Source: Procambarus clarkii
Lineage: Eukaryota > Arthropoda > Malacostraca > Decapoda > Cambaridae
Reading direction: 5' to 3'
DNA: 64,000 bases
Assembly (NCBI RefSeq): GCF_040958095.1
Contig: NC_091160.1
Coordinates: forward strand, 38,431,059 to 38,495,058
In this document: in pieces, positions 9,701 through 18,154 of the stretch
Numbering within the stretch: position 1 is the first letter of the stretch
Layout: each line of letters begins with the position of its first letter
The notes under the pieces: generated by a model
Told to the model about the DNA's origin: nothing
Databases searched by the model: none
What the model saw: only the letters and a program-made list of their open reading frames with translations
Program-made: the position numbers and the translations under genes

Positions 9701-10609
9701 CAAAGTACTGAGTGTGACTGCAGCTCTACCTGTAAGATGGACTCTGAGAAGTGTGGCCCATTGGTTGACAGGCCAACTGAGTTGATTAGCAAGGGTTTCA
9801 AAGGTGGTGAAAAAAACATCAACTTCTGCTTCTACAAAGGATGGCATTAACTTACTTGCATGTGATATATTAAAACTGACGGGAAGATTGGCAGTAGCTT
9901 GCTGGCGTTGGGTGAAGTGTGAAGTTTCCAAGGAGATTTCGCGTTGACGACACTCTAGAGCCAGAGTCGCTTGTTGCTTGTCATGTTCGCGTTGTATTTC
10001 CAACTCGCGTTGTTTGGTTTCAAGCTGTACTCTTTCACGTTCACGGAGTAATGCGACCTCGCGTTCGTGTTCTTCTCTCCTCAAGGCAGCTTCGCGTTCT
10101 TGTTCGTCTCTCCTCAAGGCAGCTTCACGTTCTTGTTCGTCTCTCCTCAAAGCAGCTTCGCGTTCTTGTTCGTCTTTCCTCAAAGCAGCTTCGCGTTCGT
10201 GCTCTTCCCTTCGTATGGCAGCTGCTTCTCTTTGCTGCTCACGTTCAATCTTGGCCAGCTCTAGTTTAAGTTTCATCGTAGCCAAGTCAGTTTTCTCTGC
10301 AATATAGTAAGTTTCATGAGTTTCAGAGTCTATCTTACCTTGCTCTAAATAGTAATCCAGCAACAGGTTGTGTAGGTCATTTTTGTTGGCTTGGTAGGGA
10401 ACTTCTAGTTGATACTCATGTGCAAGAGTTTGTAGTTCAGTCCTCTTGGCACGACTCAAAGTCCCTATTTCACCTGCTGGATTTGCACGGAAAGTTTGGA
10501 GACGAAACATGGTGAAATTAGCAAATAAAGGTACACGAATGTTCAATAATGAAATGTCAGAAACAGGACAACGTGGCAACTGGTACCTATCCTGTGTGAT
10601 CTTTAACAA
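6542..10609 (-). CDS. Gag-protease-integrase polyprotein with RNase H remnant and no RT
   Basis: 1355 residues; Met34 (10510) is an equally likely start. Residues ~111-235 are a charged coiled coil with 11-residue repeats (EREAALRRDEQ). Residues ~245-415 look like a retrotransposon capsid. CCHC zinc knuckle at 441-454 (CKYC..GH....C). Protease-like segment with D519-T-A and 'LLLGNDLA' near 586-592. Integrase: H742, H747, C777, C780 zinc site, then D811, D870 and E906, with exactly 35 residues between the last two; GPY at 1046-1048. After the integrase, residues 1151-1187 (HVDANG) and 1255-1266 (SDNILA..LSR) are RNase H pieces. The region between them reads only in another frame and contains a stop. 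RT is absent, apparently deleted between 'CFQDNN' (~1136) and ~1139. Integrase probably functional in residues; RNase H dead. Confidence 0.9.
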   Translation of the reverse strand: MLKITQDRYQLPRCPVSDISLLNIRVPLFANFTMFRLQTFRANPAGEIGTLSRAKRTELQTLAHEYQLEVPYQANKNDLHNLLLDYYLEQGKIDSETHETYYIAEKTDLATMKLKLELAKIEREQQREAAAIRREEHEREAALRKDEQEREAALRRDEQEREAALRRDEQEREAALRREEHEREVALLRERERVQLETKQRELEIQREHDKQQATLALECRQREISLETSHFTQRQQATANLPVSFNISHASKLMPSFVEAEVDVFFTTFETLANQLSWPVNQWATLLRVHLTGRAAVTLSTLASENDYYTLKQAVLDAYLLSTESYRRKFRDHLKASTTTFLEFANTKRRYFMKWLEAAHVSTFTELVNLMLVEEFLRRVPPPVRLYLADKEETDYLKCAKSADTYSLIHRLTPEPSSSKKSWYSYEKVSPDQAGSQLYCKYCRLYGHTIDKCGKSQYKGTTDPQRPKPTPPKSGKPVMNVGVDVNDLSLFSNHLYTGTVSANGSNPEGRFKLKILRDTAALQSIILKSAVPNIVYTGETVFITDLTATTPYPLARVHLDCPYVNGEVQVAVREKPFPMPGVQLLLGNDLAEDLQPTNLIVMDKPQVCNSVPSNPILEYVPAEVQESDEVSPPVLVTTRAQAARPQPADSTATAVPQDPQKLPPHLTKLEFRKLQREDLTLTPLFFQAETQPDSIPGFFLENDLLYRRYRPSKLKEEDDWANTEQLVIPTSLRPTILHLAHGSFSHYGFNKTYHGIRQDYYWPGMVNNVKQYVKQCHTCQMAGKPNVSIPRAPLIPIQVPAEPFHRLIIDCVGPLPRTSSGNAYILTILCPTTRFPIAVPVKNITAATVIKHLLKIFTQYGFPREIQSDCGTNFTSDLFKRTLEEFNIKQVLSSPYHPASQGSLERSHQTIKALLKKFCSETSKDWDKQIDLIMCIFRSLPNESLGVSPYEMLYGRKCRTPLKAFKDSLRDATFSEHQNVPQFLQNLQHILERVHRFAHDNLLKAQVRMKTHYDQTSKVRKFKPGDFVLAYFPIPGSPLQNKFSGPYCVKECRNNNTYVIETPDRRRKTQLCHVNLLKQYNGTPPTVLINCSTFTEPYIHSETIPASSPESTDKESALSNSKILNDLPKCFQDNNRAPMPSSNSTLTSSDKPYILHVDANGTDDGGVVMQQRGEKNSPVSDYCYKERRNNWQGATLPHPEASALHSTPEKCSVHHQYGPHHPTPAARPLLISTSSTMGLLTAEIQPGDTLYQESDNILAHDLSRVYEVEATPSITPPHNDVLLPEPQASGESCDDNLLQEIEPALPSKITSSQLYKRLWKKCPTTTTNTSKACKGEQKRMQPATCSDPNHQTTR
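6731..6740 (-). other. Polypurine tract
   Basis: On the minus strand GGGGGAGAGT lies immediately before the 3' LTR. This is the expected place and composition for the plus-strand primer of an LTR retrotransposon. Confidence 0.75.
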
Positions 10610-11371
10610 TTTAACGTTAAGTGAAAGATATTAAATTAAATCAAGGGCGCAGGAAATCTTGTACCCGGTACTCATGTAAGAGAATAAGGGCAAGAAAATC
10701 CTACTAACAAATGAAACAAAGTTTCGAAAACAAATGAAACAGTTAAATGCTTCAAAAGTAAAATTGGTAGTCCAAGGATGTAGGCATACCTTGCCAAGTC
10801 TCTATAGGACATAAAGCAAGTTTTTCCTACTGAATTTAATATGATACTTACAGAATTAGCGAACTTTTGTGCTCTGAAAAAATAAGCTAATTCCCTACCG
10901 TTGTATGTATCATCATCTCTGACTGACGTGTAGGGGTGCGAGGTGTCAACTGGTGACGAGAACTGCTGCTGAGGTCCCAATTCAGCAACTAAAGTTCGAG
11001 CTAGAGGAACTATGGCCCTCTTTGTCCTCCTACAGTCAGATTGCAGAAGATTGGGTACTCTTGACCCGGGGCAGACCACAGTACCAGGGTACCAATATGA
11101 TGATCTGTCAGAATGAGAAATATTCAAGGGACATAGATGGTAAATACGAGTAATAACAAGGAGGGAGAGATGACCAATTAAGAGTATGACTGAGGCCTAC
11201 AGTCACCACGTAATCCAAAGTTGTCTCACCTTCACTATATGTTACTCTCGTAATGCACAATACACCGCACCTTATAAAAAATGAAATTGAATGAAAAATA
11301 GTAAAGCTACGTTAACAAAGTTAAATACGCTTACCATAAATTACCACTTGGCACCAGTACCTGAGTGAGGC
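10610..11371 (-). other. 5' leader of the LTR retrotransposon
   Basis: Internal sequence between the candidate primer-binding site and the main ORF. A 151-codon minus-strand ORF (10672-11127) lies here, but it shows no domain I recognise and has ordinary composition. It is most likely untranslated leader, or the remains of a longer gag start. Confidence 0.5.
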
Positions 11372-11389
11372 TCCTAGGACAGGCCCCCA
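11372..11389 (-). other. Candidate primer-binding site
   Basis: Seven bases inside the 5' LTR the minus strand reads TGGGGGCCTGTCCTAGGA. It begins with the TGG expected opposite a tRNA CCA end. I cannot assign the tRNA. Confidence 0.4.
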
Positions 11390-11396
11390 TATAACT

Positions 11397-12082
11397 TGTG
11401 ACGGTAACGCGTTGGTGTTCGGCTGTTTAAGGCTAGGGGTATGGCCTCGTCACATAGTTATAAAAAAAAATAGAAAAACTGGAACTTCGTCTGTGGTAAG
11501 GTAAGGAGAAGACACACAAAACACAAGTAAAACTTTAACAATGAAATTTTAATTACGTTAAATAAATCAAAACATGAAAATAATGCACAAACAAATATGT
11601 ATAATAAAATCAATCAATCAAAATAATAAGAATACTTAAATGACACAATGAAAAGTTACGTTAAGGCAAAATAACAAGAAGTGCAATACAACAGTAAGTG
11701 GGAGGTGCTGGAATATTGGCTTAAAGCCACCACCTCTCTCAGTACACTCTAGAGTCTAGCTGGGAGGTGTGCTGGCTACGAAAGCACGGAACATTCTGAA
11801 GACTGATGTTGGGGCGACCCCAGACATCGGGTAGTATTGGGGGGCGAGTGCAGGTGCAGCCAGACCGGCGACCAATCAGCGGAGCCGTAGCGATCAACGG
11901 GTAGTTTGGTGATTTGGGTCCGAACAGGTGGCGGGCTGCATACGTTTCTGCTCACCCTTGCAAGCCTTGCTGGTGTTTGTTGTCGTTGTTGGACATTTCT
12001 TCCATAGTCTTTTATATAGTTGTGAAGACGTAATTTTGGAGGGAAGAGCAGGCTCAATCTCTTGAAGGAGATTATCGTCACA
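11397..12082 (-). repeat. LTR (5' LTR of the minus-strand element)
   Basis: 686 bp, visually identical to 6045-6730, including the same short ORF in both copies. It should carry the promoter of the element, read on the minus strand. I did not identify a TATA box with confidence. Confidence 0.95.
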
Positions 12083-12593
12083 ATATATTGTGTGTATTAC
12101 CCGCGCAGTATATATATTGTGTCTTACCCGCGCAGTATATATATTGTGTCTTACCCGCGCAGTATATATATTGTGTCTTACCCGCGCAGTATATATATTG
12201 TGTGTCTTACCCGCGCAGTATATATATTGTGTCTTACCCGCGCAGTATATATATTGTGTCTTACCCGCGCAGTATATATATTGTGTCTTACCCGCGCAGT
12301 ATATATATTGTGTCTTACCCGCGCAGTATATATATTGTGTGTTACCCGCGCAGTATATATATTGTGTCTTACCCGCGCAGTATATATATTGTGTCTTACC
12401 CGCGCAGTATATATATTGTGTGTATTACCCGCGCAGTATATATATTGTGTCTTACCCGCGCAGTATATATATTGTGTGTCTTACCCGCGCAGTATATATA
12501 TTGTGTCTTACCCGCGCAGTATATATAGTGTGTGTCTTACCCGCGCAGTATATATAGTGTGTGTCTTACCCGCGCAGTATATATATTGTGTGT
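12083..12593. repeat. 27/29-bp minisatellite, right part, 18 units
   Basis: Continuation of the array at 5355-6044, with the same CAGTATATATATTGTG...TTACCCGCG units. Eighteen TTACCC cores can be counted and the array ends in degenerate TATATAGTGTG units. Variants with TATTACCC are rarer than in the left part. Confidence 0.95.
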
Positions 12594-12830
12594 TACTACG
12601 TCGTTATGTCCGTGCCACCTCTGACGTGGCTTAATCTTCAGCAGTCAGTTGTGTGTCGAGGACGAAGGCAACTGTGGAAGGATAATAAGGAGGACACTTT
12701 GGGTGTCACTGTTGGTACTATGAATGTCCCACTACCGGGAGGACGGACTGTACGCATATAATAATCTCCGTTAAGTTCTGATAAAGACCTTTTGTGCTCT
12801 TTGTCATTCATTTTTTGCGCTACCGCTCAC
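12594..12830. other. No feature recognised
   Basis: Unique-looking sequence. Its last bases ('ACCGCTCACAGGATGAGTAT') resemble the LINE-E/SINE-1 tail ('ACCGCCCACAAGATGGGTAT') and merge into the foldback element. Confidence 0.35.
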
Positions 12831-13206
12831 AGGATGAGTATGAGGTGCACAATATACTAGCCGCCTCCGGCTGCGATAATCAGAATCTTGCAGGCGATGA
12901 GTCACAATAACGTGGCTAAAGTAAGTTGACCAGACCACACACTAGAAGGTGAAGGGACGACGACGTTTCGGTCCGTCCTGGACCATTCTCAAGTCGATTC
13001 GGACCATTCTCAAGTCGTCCTGGACCATTCTCAAGTCAATCGACTGGAGAATGGTCCAGGACGGACCGAAACGTCGTCGTCCCTTCACCTTCTAGTGTGT
13101 GGTCTGGTCAACTTACTTTAGCCACGTTATTGTGACTCATCGCCTGCAAGATTCTGATTATTGCAGCCGGAGGCGGCTAGTATATTGTGCACCTCATACT
13201 CTCCTA
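12831..13206. mobile_element. Foldback (palindromic) element
   Basis: Two inverted arms of about 165 bp (12831-12999 and 13038-13206). They include GCAGGCGATGAGTCACAATA and GACGACGACGTTTCGGTCCG, with few mismatches. The centre (13000-13037) holds extra direct copies of GACCATTCTCAAGTC. Partial versions lie at 38810-38897 and 59014-59131, so this is a dispersed family. No coding capacity. It could be a MITE-like or foldback DNA element, or a SINE-like retroposon that dimerised. Confidence 0.75.
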
Positions 13207-13780
13207 GTATGGAGAGCACCGCTCCCCGTGGCGGTCAGTCACTTGCAGCAGCCTCATAAGCCCGTGTAACAGTATCCTTACAGTGATAAACCTGTCATTT
13301 GGGGTCACCATTCCTCAACTGTGGCCGACTTGTCTGGTGACATGTGTGGGCCTCTTGTGTACACCTCCCACAACACTCTATATTCCTGGCTTTAAACTTC
13401 TGCTCAACACAATATTAATAACTAGCAGGATTACGGTTGTTCCGTTGTGTGGCGACTGTAAGTCTGGCCTTAACGCTACGGTTGTACATCAAGTAACATC
13501 TCAACAGGCAACCCAGCCAACAGGCTTTTCGCATTACGCCATCGAGTCTGTCATGATTCAATGGTGATTTACATCTAGACCAATTATAGTTCACCAGTGT
13601 GTCTTTTGTTTTAATGGTGGAGGTAAGGAAGTGACGACAGTCCCTTTTAATAATACTTTCTCCCCATATAACCTTACATTTCTGCACATCTAAAATTAAT
13701 CACGAACTTCATCCAAATTTATTGAATCGTTAATGAAATTAAATATTCTTATCAGTTACTTATGGTGGAAGGTGTTGATT
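13207..13780. other. No feature recognised
   Basis: Ordinary-composition sequence. Short ORFs on both strands (13283-13687) show no domain or repeat similarity I recognise. Confidence 0.35.
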
Positions 13781-13860
13781 ATGGGTCCCGCAGGAGCAGA
13801 ATGCTCTCTTATAACTGCAAAATGCGACCATGGACGGGTGAGCAGTCATAATGTATTGAC

Positions 13861-13927
13861 GAACAAATCCACAACCTCATCCCGGACATAAGTTCGAACC
13901 CTCATCACGGCCCTTGTGGATTTGTTC
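13861..13927. repeat. tRNA-box-like inverted repeat, probably SINE-derived
   Basis: Perfect 14-bp arms GAACAAATCCACAA and TTGTGGATTTGTTC flank a core centred on the palindrome GTTCGAAC (13892-13899), which resembles a pol III B box. The surrounding 13780-13980 may be a degraded SINE, but no clear A box is visible. Confidence 0.5.
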
Positions 13928-14007
13928 ATTTGATCAATCGCACTATTGTGATTTCTGTGTGTAATTTATTGATGGTCTGCAATACGCACAGTAGGTATAG
14001 TAAGTAA

Positions 14008-14345
14008 TTATCAAAAGAAGGCACCAAGCCTGCTTCCTACACATATCTTCAATATATTACATTTGCTCGGGTTAAACTCTAGCAACCACTTGTTGGACCA
14101 TTCCTTCAGTTTGCCCAAGCCTTCTTGAAGCCTCAAGCTGTCCTCCTCTGTCTTAATCCTTCTCATAATTTTGGCATCATCAGCAAACACGGAGAAGAAT
14201 GAGTCTATACCCTTTGGGAGATCATTTACATATATCAGAAACAGGATAGGTCCGAGTACAGAGCCCTGTGGGACTCCACTGGTGACTTCACGACAATCTG
14301 AGGTCTCACCCCTCACAGTAACTCTCTGCTCCAGTGGAAAGTGTT
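14008..14345 (-). pseudogene. LINE-A reverse transcriptase fragment
   Basis: The minus strand encodes about 100 residues of the RT core. Motif B ([21 protein letters not shown]) and the catalytic FADD are present, followed by 'WSNKWLLEFNPSKC'. The sequence then diverges from other LINE-A copies. Both ends are lost: the 5' side breaks near 14345 shortly before a (GT)n tract, the 3' side just after the NPSKC codons. It has no endonuclease and cannot function alone. Confidence 0.85.
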
Positions 14346-14359
14346 CCTATCCACTGGAG
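14329..14359. repeat. 10-bp-arm hairpin
   Basis: CTCCAGTGGA and TCCACTGGAG are perfect inverted copies around an 11-bp loop, at the broken 5' edge of the LINE-A fragment. Confidence 0.75.
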
Positions 14360-14386
14360 CTCCCTACCAGTTACTTTTGCGTTGTG

Positions 14387-14395
14387 TGTTTACGT

Positions 14396-14492
<97 letters not shown>
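14387..14492. repeat. (GT)n microsatellite
   Basis: About 100 bp of nearly pure TG repeats with one ACG/ATG interruption at the left end. It adjoins the truncated LINE-A fragment. Confidence 0.97.
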
Positions 14493-14494
<2 letters not shown>

Positions 14495-14590
14495 CAGTGC
14501 CCAGGTCCCCATGGCATCAATGTGGACGTATTGATTATTGATACACTAGCTGCGAGTGACAAACTGTGGTTCAATACCAGCCGCCGGTAC

Positions 14591-14799
14591 CAGTACTGGC
14601 CCCCGACGACAGTACCAGTACTGGCCCCCGACGACAGTACCAGTACTGGCCCCCGTCGACAGTACCAGTACTGGCCCCCGACGACAGTACCAGTACTGGC
14701 CCCCGACGACAGTACCAGTACTGGCCCCCGTCGACAGTACCAGTACTGGCCCCCGACGACAGTACCAGTACTGGCCCCCGACGACAGTACCAGTACTGG
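14591..14799. repeat. 25-bp minisatellite with three-unit higher order
   Basis: Eight units and a partial one, starting CAGTACTGGCCCCCG. The variable spacer is CGACGAC or CGTCGAC, in the order A A B A A B A A, so the array grew by copying a 75-bp trimer. Confidence 0.95.
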
Positions 14800-14864
14800 A
14801 CATGGAATCACTGGCCGTCAGGCGTGGAGGAACCCGTTGAAATCATATTGTCACGATGGTCCAT

Positions 14865-15766
14865 GGTCCATATTGTGGTGGTCGACGGTCCTTATTGTGG
14901 TGGTCGACGGTCCTTATTGTGGTGGTCCATGGTCCTTATTGTGGTTGTCCACGGTCCTTATTGTGGCGGTCCATGGTCCTTATTGTGGTGGTCCATGGTC
15001 CTTATTGTGGTGGTCGACGGTTCTTATTGTGGTGGTCGACGGTCCTTATTGTGGTGGTCCATGGTCCTTATTGTGGCAGTCCATGGTCCTTATTGTGGTG
15101 GTCCACGGTCCTTATTGTGGTGGTCCACGGTCCTTATTGTGGTGGTCCACGGTCCTTATTGTGGCGGTCCATGGTCCTTATTGTGGTGGTCCACGGTCCT
15201 TATTGTGGCGGTCCATGGTCCTTATTGTGGCGGTCCACGGTCCTTATTGTGGCGGTCCACGGTCCTTATTGTGGCGGTCCATGGTCCTTATTGTGGTGGT
15301 CGACGGTCCTTATTGTGGTGGTCCACGGTCCGTATTGTGGCGGTCCACGGTCCATATTGTGGCGGTCCACGGTCCTTATTGTGGCGGTCCACGGTCCGTA
15401 TTGTGGCGGTCCACGGTCCGTATTGTGGCGGTCCACGGTCCGTATTGTGGCGGTCCACGGTCCGTATTGTGGCGGTCCACGGTCCGTATTGTGGCGGTCC
15501 ACGGTCCTTATTGTGGCGGTCCATGGTCCTTATTGTGGTGGTCCACGGTCCGTATTGTGGCGGTCCACGGTCCGTATTGTGGCGGTCCACGGTCCGTATT
15601 GTGGCGGTCCACGGTCCGTATTGTGGCGGTCCACGGTCCGTATTGTGGCGGTCCACGGTCCTTATTGTGGCGGTCCATGGTCCTTATTGTGGTGGTCGAC
15701 GGTCCTTATTGTGGTGGTCCACGGTCCGTATTGTGGTGGTCCACGGTCCATATTGTGGCGGTCCAC
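14865..15766. repeat. 22-bp minisatellite, 41 units
   Basis: 902 bp, exactly 41 units of 22 bp with core TATTGTGG. Variants at GGTCC(A/G/T)TATT and GGT(C/G)(C/G)A(C/T) fall into blocks: GTCGAC mainly at the left and CGTATT mainly in 15330-15660. All plus frames stay open because the unit has no stop. The Trp/Val-rich ORFs are artefacts. Confidence 0.97.
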
Positions 15767-15844
15767 ATCCTGTTGAGTCACGCCAGTAGGCTGGGAAAGT
15801 GGTGTAGGTGCTTCGATGTGTGTGTTAGGGAAAGTGATGGTGGT

Positions 15845-16132
15845 TTCTTTTTTTCTTTTTTTTTTGAGATATATACAAGAGTTGTTACATTCTTGTACAG
15901 CCACTAGTACGCGTAGCGTTTCGGGCAAGTCCTTAATCCTATGGTCCCTGGAATACGATCCCCTACCGCGAAGAATCGTTTTTTCATCCAAGTACACATT
16001 TTACTGTTGCGTTAAACAGAGGCTACAGTTAAGGAATTGCGCCCAGTAAATCCTCCCCGGCCAGGATACGAACCCATGACATAGCGCTCGCGGAACGCCA
16101 GGCGAGTGTCTTACCACTACACCACGGAGACT
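15845..16132 (-). mobile_element. SINE-3, tRNA-headed
   Basis: On the minus strand from about 16131: a tRNA-like head with a pol III A box (TGGTGTAGTGG) and B box (GGTTCGTATCC). The body contains GGATTTACTGGGCGCAATTC. The tail has 'TTAAGGACTTGCCCGAAACG' and CGCGTACTAGTGGCT and ends in an A-rich tract. The tail motif recurs in the LINE-B 3' ends at 45.36, 46.41, 53.97, 61.53 and 63.14 kb. Internal pol III promoter only; no protein. Confidence 0.88.
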
Positions 16133-16544
16133 GCTCATTTATATAAGAACATTGTAATAATACCGATTATATGTTATTATACAGCTATAATAATAATGTA
16201 CACAATAGATTGTCTCTCCAAGACTAGAAGCTAAACACTTGGGGCCAGACACTGGGGGCCAGACTCATTAAACTGTACAGGATGTTTGGTAATTGTAGAG
16301 GGGAGTGTCATAAGGAAGTCGAGATTGTGGCCCCTTGCGCCCCTTGAAGGTAGGTGAGGGCCCTATGCTCCCTCTTCATCAAGTCGGTGGACACGCACTG
16401 TCCAGTAGCTGTTGAGTCTCCATATTCTGCTCTTTGGCAGGCTCAACGATGCGCTTTGGCCTGCTCTGGGGAATGACGCCCGCCACTGCTCCGAATGAGA
16501 AGGCAGGAGGGAAACCGGGAGTCTCCCTAATATTTGAAGTAGGA

Positions 16545-16832
16545 AGTAGAAATAGGCACTATTGAGTTGAACAAACCGGAAAAACTATGTTCTACTTATG
16601 TTGCAAAGACAAACTAACCTAACCTAACCTTCTTAAGCCTAATACACAATATCCCAGGCCTAATATAGTATAAATGTGTGCTATACTAGGCCTAGGAATA
16701 TTTAAGTTTGGTTTTCTGCTTCATTTTTTCGACTATAAAGTTAATAGTACAAGGTTCTACTATCTAATTGCTTAGAACGGCAAGCCGTGTACTAGAGTGG
16801 ACCTCGTTACAAAAACCACTATCTAAACAGGA
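16545..16832 (+). repeat. Dispersed repeat H, copy 1
   Basis: Matches 18155-18437 over most of its length. Shared blocks include 'CAAACCGGAAA', 'CTAACCTAACCT', 'GTGTGCTATACTAGGCCTAG' and 'ACTATCTAAACAGG'. It carries three AACCT (arthropod telomere-type) units near its start. No ORF. The family is not identified. Confidence 0.8.
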
Positions 16833-16857
16833 GGATGGTTTGGGAGATATATAGGGA

Positions 16858-16887
16858 AGGTGTGTGTGTGTGTGGTGGCAGATGTGG

Positions 16888-16918
<31 letters not shown>

Positions 16919-17052
16919 GCAGATGTGGAGGGTGTGTGTGGTGGGGAAACGCAGAGGGGTGTGAAGATGTTTACAGTGATAAAAACTGTGTGTATTGAAG
17001 ATAGTTGGACTTAAAGGGGGAGATGGGGTTGGTGTGTGTGTGTGTGTGTGGG
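16858..17052. repeat. GT-rich imperfect microsatellite region
   Basis: Several (GT)5-9 runs separated by short G-rich spacers, including a repeated GTGGCAGATGTGGA block at 16872 and 16915. Confidence 0.8.
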
Positions 17053-17524
17053 GGTAGATGTGGAGGGAGCTGTGTGGGAGAGATAGGGGCACTGGGGTCG
17101 ACCCCATCACATGTTTGTCTGTCCATAACTGGAAACTGGGGCTAGCCTCACCAAACTCTTGCTTTGTACTTTATACGTCCATACATATTGTACGGTATAA
17201 GTATTTATATGTATATACGATTGTACTGATACAATCGGCCATGAACGAGCTCTTATCATGGAAAGATTAAACCCTTTCACTTTTATCTCCAAAATCCATT
17301 AGGCCAAACGATGCTAGGTGAGGCAGGAGGCTTGCGCGGCTCTGAGATAAGACACACAGACAAGTTCTCCCCAGATGTTTACACAGGCAGGAGGGTAAGG
17401 CAGATAGCCACCACGGTTTCCAAGTTGGGTAATATATAAATATTTCAATATAATAGATGCAATGTTAAATGGGATTCTTGTATTGTAATTTGTCTATTTG
17501 TACTCACAGCATTTGTGCGCCCCT

Positions 17525-17640
17525 TGAGGGACTTGAAGTACAGGGGGGGGGGGGTAGAAATAGCCTAAGCTACTCTATCCCTGTGAGATGTATTTATTGC
17601 TTATCTCAATAAACATACTTGAACTTGAATTGAACTTCAA
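17525..17640 (+). mobile_element. LINE/SINE 3' tail
   Basis: 'TAGCCTAAGCTACTCTATCC', then 'ATCTCAATAAACATACTTGA', an AATAAA-type end followed by GAACTTGAA repeats. Related tails occur at 39235-39320 (plus), 22960-23050 (plus) and 53745-53815 (minus). Only the 3' end is present. Confidence 0.6.
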
Positions 17641-18154
17641 TATAATAGATCCTTACTTAATTTGATTTGTAATGTTTGCTTAGAGAGTAAGTAATTATCA
17701 AAAACTTGCTTGGGGAAGAGTGGGGTGGTTTTAGGCTATTTTCATCCCAGGTTTTATTTTGTTATATAATGGACTAGGTAAATGCTTTAAGTTATGCCTG
17801 TTTGGGTTGTCGAGAAATGCATCAAATGTTTAAAAAGGTAAAATTAAGTGTTTAAATTTTGATATGATTACCAGTGAACCGATGTTACACCACTTGTATA
17901 ACTGCCGCTGTGACCGTGATATACTGGCAGGAAGCCTCACAAATGTTTATATATTTTGGTCAACAACTATAACCTGCATATTGATATCACTGAGTTTACA
18001 TCACCTGTTAATATAGATCTGACAAAATATAGACTGTGTCGACAGACCTATTCACATGCGTGGCCACGTTACTATGCAGTCCATCCTCCTGTTTTGGGGG
18101 TAATATAGTAATGCTGAGGATCATAGTATATTAGAGACGTACAACACAATTTGA
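17641..18154. other. No feature recognised
   Basis: AT-rich sequence. 'GTAAGTAATTATCAAAA' at about 17687 also occurs at 14002 next to the LINE-A fragment and may be a short shared repeat. Confidence 0.35.

Larger units (their letters stand above)
6045..12082 (-). mobile_element. Non-autonomous Ty3/gypsy-class LTR retrotransposon, Gmr1-type domain order
   Basis: A complete 6,038-bp insertion. It has two 686-bp LTRs (TGTGACG...CGTCACA ends) that I find identical, a purine-rich tract, a candidate primer-binding site, a 4-bp duplication and one long minus-strand ORF. The ORF encodes gag-like, CCHC, protease-like and integrase regions, then RNase H remnants after the integrase. No RT is present. 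Integrase upstream of RT/RNase H is the order reported for the Gmr1 group of Ty3/gypsy elements. Identical LTRs imply a recent insertion, and the missing RT implies that enzymes came from a complete relative. The 5' leader (10610-11371) has no recognisable domain. Confidence 0.88.
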
